This document shows, one piece after another, positions 1 to 7,305 of a stretch of 64,000 nt of DNA. The notes beneath the pieces are model-generated. The model was not told the DNA's origin. It saw only the letters and a list, made by a program, of their open reading frames with translations, and made no database searches. Positions within the stretch are counted from its first letter, which is position 1; each line of letters opens with the position of its first letter. The stretch is from assembly GCA_027488845.1 (NCBI GenBank), contig JAIYBC010000056.1, forward strand, positions 30,968 to 94,967. Reading direction: 5' to 3'. A program made the position numbers and the translations under genes. The stretch comes from Verrucomicrobiales bacterium (GTDB taxonomy: Bacteria > Verrucomicrobiota > Verrucomicrobiia > Limisphaerales > UBA9464).

Positions 1-3000
1 CGGCACGGGCATGGGCAAGACGAGCTACTCGATCATGGCCCAGGGGAACATCACCCAGATCCTTTCGAGCAAGCCGGACGACCGCCGGTTGGTGTTCGAG
101 GAGGCGGCGGGGATCACGCGGTTCAAGCAGCAGAAGAAGGAGGCCCTGCGGAAGCTGGAGGCCACGGAGCAGAACCTGTTGCGGGTGGAGGACCTGATCC
201 GCGAGGTGAAGCGGCAGATCGGCTCGCTGCAACGCCAGGCGGGGAAGGCGCGGCGCTTCAAGGGATTCCAGGCGGAGCTGCAGCACCTGGAAACCCAGCT
301 GGCCCGGCACCAGTTCGACGTCCTCACCGAGGAGATCGCCCAGCGGAAGTCCGGCGCGGAACGGGCCCAGCTCGACCTCGAGGTCGGCCAGGAGACCTTG
401 ATCCGGCTCGAGGACGAGGTGCTGCAGCTGCGGACCCGGCTGACCGAGCTGGAGCACAGCATCTCGCTGCAGCAGCAGCGGGGACTGGAGCTGAAGGGCG
501 AGAGCGACCGCCAGGAGAGCACGATCGGCTTCAACCAGCAGCGGCTGGCCGAGCTGGCCGAGCAGAACGCGCGGGCGGGGCAGGACATCTCGCAGTTCGG
601 CGAGCGCCGTTCCATCGCGGAGGCCGAACTCGACTCGGTCATCGAACGCACCGCGTCCTCGCAGGCGGCGGTGGAGACGCTGCGCCTGGACCTCACGGTG
701 AAGCGGGAGGCGCTCTCCGTGGTGGAGCGGGAGCTTTCCCTCAAGCAGGAGGAACTGCGCAAGGCCCAGAGCGACGCCTTCAATTCCACCCAGGCGCTCG
801 GCCGGATCCGCAACGAGATCAACCAGCTCGCGCTGCAGCTCGAGGGCAATGTCGTCCGCCTCGAGAAGCTCGGTTCCGAGAAGCTCCAGTTCGAGGAGGA
901 ACGGCTGCGGCTCGAGGCGCAGACCGACGAGTTCCAGCGCCAGGTGGAGTCGGAGCGCGAACGCGTCCAGTCGTCCCGCATGACCCTGGAGGAGCGGCAG
1001 GCGCGCCTGCGTGAGATCCAGTCCGAGATCCAGCAGGCCACGCAGTCGCTCGACGCCCTCCTGCGTCAGCAGGCCGAGAAGCGTTCGCGGCTCACGGTGC
1101 TGGAGCAACTCGACACCCAGCACGAGGGCTTCGGCGCCGGCGCCCTTGCCGCGCTGAGGCAGAGCCGCCACGTCCTCGGCACGCTCGCCGACCGCATCCG
1201 CGTGCCCGACGCGCACGTCGCCGCCGTGGAGGTCGCCCTCGGGACCCTGCTCCAGCTCGTGCTCACCGCGGATCCCGAGGGCGCCACGGAGATCCTCAAC
1301 GACCTCGCCGCCGGGAAGAAGGGGCGTGCCAGCATCGCCGCGTTGTCGCTCGCCCCAGCGATCGGCGGCGCCGCCACCGGGGTGCCGGAAGGCGCCATCC
1401 CCGCGCTCTCGGTGATCACGGTGGAGGAGTCCGCCCAAGGGCTCGTGACCGCCCTGCTGGAGCGCACGCTCATCGTTCCGGACCTCGCCACGGCCACCGC
1501 GGCGGTGCGGGCGGGCGCGGTGGGATTCGACTTCGTGACGCCGACGGGCGAGCTGTTGGACCGGCGCGGCATCCTGACCGGCGGCGCGCAGTCGGCGGGC
1601 GGCAAGGCGCCGGCCAGCATCCTCGGCCGCAAGAACCAGATCGCGGAGCTCCAGGCGGAACTCGCGGCCTTGCAGGAGCGCATCGCAGACGAGAGCCGGG
1701 CGAAGGGGGCGCTGCAGTCGGAGCAGTCCGCCATCCAGGCCGGCCTCGAGCAGGCCCGGACCGAGCTGCGCCAGCAGGAGGTCGCCGTCGCCACCCGCCA
1801 GGGCGAGTTCAACGCCCTGCAGTCCTCCCGCCGTTCGCTCGACGCGCGCCTGGACCAGGTCGGACGCGAGCTCGCGGCCCTTTCCTCGCAGGAGGGCTTG
1901 AACCTCCAGCGCCGGGAATCCCTCGCCGCGCAGCTTGCCGAGTTCGAGCAGCGCGAGTCGTTCGCCACCTCCCGCGTCTCCGGACTCGGGGTCGAGGTCG
2001 AGGACCTCCGTTCCCGCCGGGACACGGCGACCCAGGCGGCCAACGACTCCAAGGTGGCCCTGGCCACCGAGGAGCAGATGCTCGCCTCGCATCTGCGTCA
2101 GCGCGCCCCGTTGGAGCAGCGGATCCGGGAGCTCACCGCCGCCATGGAGCGGCTCGACCGCGAACGCGGGCTCTTCGACGAGCGCCGCGGCAACTTCGAG
2201 GCCGGCATCGGCCAGTGCCGCCGCGAGATCGAACGCCTCGCACAGGAACGTGCCGTCCTCGCCGGACAGACCGCCCAGCTGGTGGACGAACGGAAGTTCG
2301 TGGAAGGCGAGATCCAGGCCCGGGAGGAGCAGCTGCGCGAGCGCCGGGCCCGCGTCACCACGCTCCACAACCTGCGGTCCCAGCTCGAGGTCGAGCTGGC
2401 CCAACGCACGATCACCCTCGAGAACCTCCGCGAGCGCATCCAGCAGAAGTACCAGCTCGCCCTCGAGGACATCCGCGGCGAGGGCATCCGAATCACCCTC
2501 GCCGAGGAAGGCCAACCCAAGGTGGAGACGATCTCGCTCGACGAGATGGCCTCGGCCGGTCTCGCCACGGACTGGGTCGCCGTCGCCGCGCAGGTCCAGT
2601 CGCTCCAGAAGAAGGTGGACGAGATGGGCCCGGTCAACCTGGTGGCCATCGAGGAGTACGAGGAGGCCGAGCAGCGGCACACGTTCCTCCAGACCCAGTA
2701 CGACGACCTCGTGAAGGCCAAGTCGGAGCTGGTCGAGGTGATCAACCGCATCAACACCGAGACCAAGTCGATGTTCGTCGAGACGTTCGAGAAGATCCGG
2801 ACGAACTTCCAGACGATGTTCACCGAGATGTTCGGCGGCGGCAAGGCGGACCTGAAGCTGACCGCGGCCGACGACGTCCTGGAGGCCGGCATCGACATCG
2901 TGGCGCGTCCCCCGGGCAAGCAGCTGCAGAGCATCTCCCTGCTGTCGGGCGGCGAGCAGACGATGACCGCCGTGGCGCTCCTCTTCGCCATCTACCAGGT

Positions 3001-3316
3001 GAAGCCGTCCCCGTTCTGCGTGCTCGACGAGCTCGACGCCCCGCTCGACGAGTCGAACATCAACCGGTTCACCGCGGTGTTGAAGCGCTTCCTCGACCAC
3101 AGCCAGTTCGTGGTCATCACCCACAACAAGCGCACCATCGGCATGGCGGACGTGCTCTACGGCGTCACCATGCAGGAGCGCGGCGTCAGCAAGATCGTCA
3201 GCGTCCGCTTCAACAAGGAGGAGGGCGCACCCGAGCGCGTCACCGAACCCGCGAGCATCGCCGACGCCGTCCGCGAGGCCCGTCCGCCCGAGGCGGAACT
3301 GTCCCTTCCCAAGTGA
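1..3316 (+). CDS. smc: Chromosome segregation ATPase SMC, 5'-truncated by window edge
   Basis: This is the large C-terminal part of an SMC protein, the ATPase core of condensin, which organises and segregates the chromosome. The frame is open at the window edge. The first visible residues (GTGMGKTSYSIMAQGNI) match the segment after the Walker A head, so the true start and Walker A lie upstream. Then follow a long Arg/Glu/Gln-rich coiled coil, a hinge at about residues 370-535 (counted from the ATG at 11), a second coiled coil, and the C-terminal head. The head has the ABC signature LSGGEQ near residue 978 and Walker B plus D-loop (FCVLDELDAPLDE). The family usually reads DEVDAALDE, so LDELDAPLDE is a mild variant. 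About 1,100 residues are visible, as expected for a protein near 1,200. The ATG at 11 is only the first in-frame Met, not the start. Confidence 0.96.
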   Translation, partial: GTGMGKTSYSIMAQGNITQILSSKPDDRRLVFEEAAGITRFKQQKKEALRKLEATEQNLLRVEDLIREVKRQIGSLQRQAGKARRFKGFQAELQHLETQLARHQFDVLTEEIAQRKSGAERAQLDLEVGQETLIRLEDEVLQLRTRLTELEHSISLQQQRGLELKGESDRQESTIGFNQQRLAELAEQNARAGQDISQFGERRSIAEAELDSVIERTASSQAAVETLRLDLTVKREALSVVERELSLKQEELRKAQSDAFNSTQALGRIRNEINQLALQLEGNVVRLEKLGSEKLQFEEERLRLEAQTDEFQRQVESERERVQSSRMTLEERQARLREIQSEIQQATQSLDALLRQQAEKRSRLTVLEQLDTQHEGFGAGALAALRQSRHVLGTLADRIRVPDAHVAAVEVALGTLLQLVLTADPEGATEILNDLAAGKKGRASIAALSLAPAIGGAATGVPEGAIPALSVITVEESAQGLVTALLERTLIVPDLATATAAVRAGAVGFDFVTPTGELLDRRGILTGGAQSAGGKAPASILGRKNQIAELQAELAALQERIADESRAKGALQSEQSAIQAGLEQARTELRQQEVAVATRQGEFNALQSSRRSLDARLDQVGRELAALSSQEGLNLQRRESLAAQLAEFEQRESFATSRVSGLGVEVEDLRSRRDTATQAANDSKVALATEEQMLASHLRQRAPLEQRIRELTAAMERLDRERGLFDERRGNFEAGIGQCRREIERLAQERAVLAGQTAQLVDERKFVEGEIQAREEQLRERRARVTTLHNLRSQLEVELAQRTITLENLRERIQQKYQLALEDIRGEGIRITLAEEGQPKVETISLDEMASAGLATDWVAVAAQVQSLQKKVDEMGPVNLVAIEEYEEAEQRHTFLQTQYDDLVKAKSELVEVINRINTETKSMFVETFEKIRTNFQTMFTEMFGGGKADLKLTAADDVLEAGIDIVARPPGKQLQSISLLSGGEQTMTAVALLFAIYQVKPSPFCVLDELDAPLDESNINRFTAVLKRFLDHSQFVVITHNKRTIGMADVLYGVTMQERGVSKIVSVRFNKEEGAPERVTEPASIADAVREARPPEAELSLPK

Positions 3317-3344
3317 CCCCGCGGTCCTCCGCGGCTCCTTTGGC

Positions 3345-3374
3345 TTGGCCCCGGCGATGGCATCCCGATAGCCT
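3345..3374 (+). promoter_or_regulatory. Candidate promoter, TTGGCC-18-TAGCCT
   Basis: A -35-like TTGGCC at 3345-3350 and a -10-like TAGCCT at 3369-3374 are separated by 18 bases. The GTG start at 3381 lies only 6 bases after the -10 box, so transcription would begin at or beside the start codon. The same TAGCCT spacing recurs at other starts in this window, which is the main support. Confidence 0.4.
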
Positions 3375-3380
3375 GCGTCC

Positions 3381-4439
3381 GTGAAACGGTCCCGGATCCC
3401 CGCGGTCCTGATGCTGGCCGCGCTGCTCGGCCCGACGGATGCCGTCGGAGCGCAGCGCCTGGTCCGGATCCGCGACCTCGAGGGATTTGTCCGGGACGCC
3501 GATGTCGATGCCGCCCCGGGCGGCACGTGGACTTCCACGGAGATCGCTTCCGGCCCCGCTTTCCGGGAACTGGTCGTCTCATGGAACGCCCGTGCCGGCG
3601 TGTCCTGCCGAGTCGAAGTCCAGGTCCGCACCGGCTCCGACTGGGGCCGCTGGTGGCGTGTCGCCGACTGGAGCCCGGATCGCGGCCCGGGACGCAGCAG
3701 CCTCGAGGGACAGAAGGCCGACGGACAGCACCTCGACACCGACACCCTGGTGCTCGAGCGGGAGGCAACGGCGGCGCGGATCCGCGTCTCGGTGCCTCCC
3801 GCGGACCTTCCGCTGCTTGCCCTGAGCTTCTGGTCGCCGGATGCGCCGGTTGCCGCCGGCGAAACGCCGGTGGGCAACCACCAGGTGCCGCCCTTGGACG
3901 TGCCGCGTCGTTCGCAGGCCGATTTCCCCGAGGGAGTCACCCGTTGGTGCAGTCCCACGAGCACCTCGATGCTGCTCGGCCATTGGGCCGGCGTCCTGGG
4001 ACGTCCGGAGATCGATGCCCCGGTGCCGGTGGTCGCCGCAGGGGTGGACGATCCGGCCTGGGGTGGCACCGGGAACTGGGTCTTCAACACCGCCTACGCG
4101 GGTACCAGGCCCGGACTTCAGTCCTGTGTTGCCCGACTCGGCGGCGTGGACGACCTCGCTGCGTTGAACGCCGCAGGCATCCCGGTCGCCGTCTCCGTTT
4201 CCTACGCCCAGCTCAAGGGCGCCGCCAAGATCGCCCCCGGCGACGGGCATCTCGTGGTCGTCTGCGGCTTCTCCGGCGACCAGGTGGTCCTCAACGACCC
4301 GGGAGTCCGCCTGTCACGGGTCCGTCGCGAGTTCCCCTTGGTCGATTTCCGACGCGCATGGGACGCCAGCCATCGCACGGCGTACCTCGTCTGGCCCATC
4401 GACCGGGCCCTGCCTCCAAGCCCCAACGGCACCTGGTAG
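3381..4439 (+). CDS. Secreted peptidase C39-like family protein
   Basis: This 352-residue protein has a short basic N-terminus and a hydrophobic stretch (VLMLAALLGPTDAVGA) consistent with a Sec signal peptide. The C-terminal half resembles Peptidase_C39_2 papain-like domains. A Cys in WCSPTSTSMLLGHW (about residue 190) sits where the family nucleophile is, followed by GHLVVVCGF with the His and LNDPG with the third catalytic position. The N-terminal 150 residues look like a beta-rich module. It probably acts outside the cytoplasm as a cysteine peptidase or amidase-like enzyme; no substrate can be inferred. The start is GTG, directly behind a TAGCCT box. It lies 64 bases after smc and 13 bases before the acyltransferase gene, so it may be co-transcribed with the latter. 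Confidence 0.75.
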   Translation: MKRSRIPAVLMLAALLGPTDAVGAQRLVRIRDLEGFVRDADVDAAPGGTWTSTEIASGPAFRELVVSWNARAGVSCRVEVQVRTGSDWGRWWRVADWSPDRGPGRSSLEGQKADGQHLDTDTLVLEREATAARIRVSVPPADLPLLALSFWSPDAPVAAGETPVGNHQVPPLDVPRRSQADFPEGVTRWCSPTSTSMLLGHWAGVLGRPEIDAPVPVVAAGVDDPAWGGTGNWVFNTAYAGTRPGLQSCVARLGGVDDLAALNAAGIPVAVSVSYAQLKGAAKIAPGDGHLVVVCGFSGDQVVLNDPGVRLSRVRREFPLVDFRRAWDASHRTAYLVWPIDRALPPSPNGTW

Positions 4440-4452
4440 CCGCATTCCTTCC

Positions 4453-5187
4453 ATGCCGATCCGGATCGTCCGCTCCGCACTGCGCCTCATCGCCTTCGTC
4501 TTCGTCGCCGGTGGGTGGATCCTCCGCTTTGTCCCCGGTGGCCACGGCCGATCGTATCGCGGCCGTGCCGAATGGTCGATCGGGTGCTCCCGTTCCCTGC
4601 TGCGGCTGTTCGGTTTCGAATGGACGGTGGAAGGGGTGCATCCGGGACGTGGCATCGTGGTGGCGAACCACCTCGGCTACATGGACATCGTCGTCTTCGC
4701 CGCCAGCGGGCCCACGGTCTTCGTCTCCAAGAGCGAGGTGGGCGGTTGGCCCGGGATCGGCACCCTCGCGCGGTTGTCTGGGACCATCTTCCTCAACCGC
4801 GCCCGGAAGTCCGACCTGGCCCGCGCCGCGGAGAAGATGGGGGAGGTCATCGCGGATGGAGTCCCGGTCCTCTTCTTCCCCGAGGGCACCAGCACGGGTG
4901 GCGACCGCATCCTGCCCTTCCATGCCGGCCTCTTCGAGCCGGCGGCGGCCCGGGGCTGGACCGTGACGCCGGCCTGGATCGGGTACGAACTGGAGGACGG
5001 CGTGGTGTCGGACGAGGTCTGCTATTGGCGCGACATGACCTTCTTCCCGCATTTCCTGAACCTCCTCACCCACCGCCGCGTGAAGGCGCACATCCGATTC
5101 GGTGAACCGCTCGCCCAGGAGACCGACCGGAAGGCCTTGGCCGCTGCGGCCCACGCCGCGGTGAGCCGGTTGGCGCAGGCTCGGTGA
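4453..5187 (+). CDS. 1-acyl-sn-glycerol-3-phosphate acyltransferase (PlsC-like)
   Basis: This 244-residue membrane-associated acyltransferase probably acylates lysophosphatidate in phospholipid synthesis. The HX4D catalytic motif is visible (His73 and Asp78 in NHLGYMDIV), as is the glycerol-phosphate-binding FPEGTSTGG block (Glu144, Gly145, Thr146). A hydrophobic N-terminal segment (about residues 8-25) would anchor it to the inner membrane. Length and motif order fit the LPLAT/PlsC family. It starts 13 bases after the C39-like gene and precedes the LpxH-like gene, giving a lipid and envelope context. Acylation of another lysolipid, such as an ornithine lipid, cannot be excluded, so no firm symbol is given. 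Confidence 0.88.
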   Translation: MPIRIVRSALRLIAFVFVAGGWILRFVPGGHGRSYRGRAEWSIGCSRSLLRLFGFEWTVEGVHPGRGIVVANHLGYMDIVVFAASGPTVFVSKSEVGGWPGIGTLARLSGTIFLNRARKSDLARAAEKMGEVIADGVPVLFFPEGTSTGGDRILPFHAGLFEPAAARGWTVTPAWIGYELEDGVVSDEVCYWRDMTFFPHFLNLLTHRRVKAHIRFGEPLAQETDRKALAAAAHAAVSRLAQAR

Positions 5188-5359
5188 GCCCCCCGACTCG
5201 GGGGTGACGCGGGAGCCTTCCGGAAGGAGATCCGGTTGCGGAACGCCGGGTTCCGTTACCGGAAGGCGACATCTCCGCGACGAAGGGGGTTTCCGCTTGA
5301 GCCGGCGAGGGCGTTCGGGCTTCTGGTGTGACGAGGGAAGCGCCGTCGCCATCGCCCCA

Positions 5360-6295
5360 ATGACCTTCCGTTCGATCTGGATATCCGACATCCACCTCGG
5401 CTCAAAGCATGCCCAGGTCGACGCCTTGCTCGACTTCCTGAAGCACCACGACTCGCAGCACCTCTACATCGTCGGGGATCTCGTCGACGGCTGGGAACTG
5501 AAGCGGCGCTGGTATTGGCGGGACGAGTACAACGTCCTGCTCCAGAAAATCCTGCGGAAGAGCCGCAAGGACACGCGGGTGACGCTGATCTACGGCAACC
5601 ACGACGAGTTCCTCGAGAACTTCGCCGGCGTCCGGTTCGGTTCGGTCCGCCTCGTGGAACGCTGCGTCCACACCGGCGCGGACGGTCGGAGGTTCCTGAT
5701 CCTCCATGGACACCAGTTCGACGGACTCGTCGGCTTCAACCGCATCCTCGAGAAGGTGGGCTCCCGGATCTACGACTGGATCCTCTCCCTCAACACGCTG
5801 TTCAACCGCGTTCGGCGTCGGATGGGCTTCGGGTACTGGTCGGTTTCGGCCTACCTGAAGTTCCGCGCCAAGTCCGCGGTGAAGTACATCACCAAGTTCG
5901 AGGAGGCCGTGGTCCGGCTCGCGAGCACCCGCGGTATCGACGGCGTCATCTGCGGCCACATCCACCGCGCGGAGATCCGCCGGATCGGCGACACGCTCTA
6001 CCTGAACTGCGGCGACTGGGTCGAGAGCTGCACCGCCCTGGTCGAGGAGATGGACGGCTCGATGCGCATCATCCATTGGGCCACGCCGAAGCCCTCCGCT
6101 TCTTCCGGGGAACCCACGGTTTCAAACGACGATCATGAAGGTGCTGTTCGCGGTCCAGGGCGAGGGACGGGGTCACATGACGCAGGCGATGGCGGCGGCG
6201 GAGATGCTCCGCTCGGCCGGCCACGAGGTCGTGGGCGTGGCGGTCGGGACCAATCCCAGCCGGAGTTTGCCGGACTTCTTCGCGAAGTCCTTTGA
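5360..6295 (+). CDS. LpxH-like UDP-2,3-diacylglucosamine diphosphatase
   Basis: This is a calcineurin-like metallophosphoesterase of the COG2908/LpxH type. LpxH hydrolyses UDP-2,3-diacylglucosamine to lipid X in lipid A synthesis, at the cytoplasmic face of the inner membrane. Metal-site motifs appear in order: SDIHLG (Asp10, His12), GDLVDGW, GNHDE (near residue 79), HGHQFD (near 116), GHIHR (near 199) and GDWVES. The ATG at 5360 is chosen because homology begins at once with MTFRSIWISDIHLG; the frame stays open upstream without family features. Recognisable homology ends near IIHWA (about 6095). The last 65 residues are Gly/Arg-rich and overlap the next gene by 161 bases, which is unusual and may reflect an indel. 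Similar enzymes act on other diphosphate substrates, so the lipid A role is inferred. Confidence 0.85.
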   Translation: MTFRSIWISDIHLGSKHAQVDALLDFLKHHDSQHLYIVGDLVDGWELKRRWYWRDEYNVLLQKILRKSRKDTRVTLIYGNHDEFLENFAGVRFGSVRLVERCVHTGADGRRFLILHGHQFDGLVGFNRILEKVGSRIYDWILSLNTLFNRVRRRMGFGYWSVSAYLKFRAKSAVKYITKFEEAVVRLASTRGIDGVICGHIHRAEIRRIGDTLYLNCGDWVESCTALVEEMDGSMRIIHWATPKPSASSGEPTVSNDDHEGAVRGPGRGTGSHDAGDGGGGDAPLGRPRGRGRGGRDQSQPEFAGLLREVL

Positions 6296-7280
6296 CGTCC
6301 CGCTGCTCGTCCTCGCCAGCCCCGGATTCATCTACCGAGAGGGGCGCTCCGTCGACTTGTTCCGCACGGCCACCCGGATGGTGCGGGACCTGGGCCGCTA
6401 CCGGCGGTCGCTGAGGGATCTCGACGACCTGGTCGCTCGTTGCCGTCCCGACGTGGTGGTGAACTTCCTCGACCCGGTCACCGGACTCTGGGCCGGCACC
6501 CGTCGGCGCGCGAACCGCCCTCCCGTGGTCGCCGTCGGACACCAGTTCCTCCTCCGCCACCCGACGTATGTCCGCAGGGAGGGCTGCTGGCTCCAAACCG
6601 CTGGGCTGCAACGCTACGTCGACGTCGTCGGTCTCGGATCCCATCGACTTGCCCTCTCCTTCTACGAGGCGGACGACATGCCCGAACACGACACCGTCGT
6701 GTGCCCTCCGCTGCTGCGGCGCGCGGTTTCCCGGCTTCCGGTGACGCACGGCAGGCACGTCGTCGCCTACGTCATCAACCACGGCTATGCCGAGGACATC
6801 CGGGCGTGGCACCGGCAGAACCCCGGCGTCGAGCTGCACTGCTTCCATGACCGGCCCGGCGCGCCGGAATCGGAGGAAGTCGGCGGCGGACTCTGGTTCC
6901 ATCGTCTGCACGGGCAGCGCTTCCTGGAATTCATGGCGTCGGGCCGTGGCGTCGTCTGCACGGCCGGGTTCGAGTCGATCTCGGAAGCGGCCTATCTGGG
7001 TAAGCCCGCGATGGTGGTCCCGGTCGAGGGACACATCGAGCAGCAGCTCAACGCCATCGACGCCTGCCGGTGCGGCCTCGCCGTCCCATCGCCTCGGTTC
7101 GACATCGGACGCCTTCTGGAGGCCGCGCCGACGACCGGTCACCAACGCTTCCGTGAATGGGTCGACCGGGCCGAGGGAGTCTTCCTCGGAACCCTGGAAC
7201 GCGTCGCCGGTCTCCGTGCCAAATCCCCGGGGCGTCCCAAGGTTCCGGAGCCCTGCGCGGCGCAGCGGATCGCCGCCTGA
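6135..7280 (+). CDS. Glycosyltransferase, MJ1255/VC2487-like GT-B family
   Basis: This 381-residue protein opens with MKVLFAVQGEGRGHMTQAMA, a GT-B N-terminal Rossmann start like that of MJ1255/VC2487-type and MurG-related glycosyltransferases. The C-terminal half holds the donor-binding segment: a Gly-rich GRGVVCTAGFESISEAAYLG stretch followed by KPAMVVPVEGHIEQQLNA. It should be a cytoplasmic or membrane-peripheral transferase acting on an envelope lipid or glycan; donor and acceptor cannot be read from sequence. From memory, genes of this type often neighbour LpxH-like phosphoesterases, which fits here. The ATG at 6135 overlaps an out-of-frame TGA (ATGA), the usual mark of translational coupling, but the upstream gene is not in that frame. 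Confidence 0.82.
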   Translation: MKVLFAVQGEGRGHMTQAMAAAEMLRSAGHEVVGVAVGTNPSRSLPDFFAKSFDVPLLVLASPGFIYREGRSVDLFRTATRMVRDLGRYRRSLRDLDDLVARCRPDVVVNFLDPVTGLWAGTRRRANRPPVVAVGHQFLLRHPTYVRREGCWLQTAGLQRYVDVVGLGSHRLALSFYEADDMPEHDTVVCPPLLRRAVSRLPVTHGRHVVAYVINHGYAEDIRAWHRQNPGVELHCFHDRPGAPESEEVGGGLWFHRLHGQRFLEFMASGRGVVCTAGFESISEAAYLGKPAMVVPVEGHIEQQLNAIDACRCGLAVPSPRFDIGRLLEAAPTTGHQRFREWVDRAEGVFLGTLERVAGLRAKSPGRPKVPEPCAAQRIAA

Positions 7281-7305
7281 GTGTGCCTCGGGCGGCGTCG
7301 GCGGA

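Noticed and set aside
5187..5206. CCCCCGACTCGGGGG hairpin after the PlsC-like gene as an intrinsic terminator
   Set aside because: The stem is short and no T-run follows.
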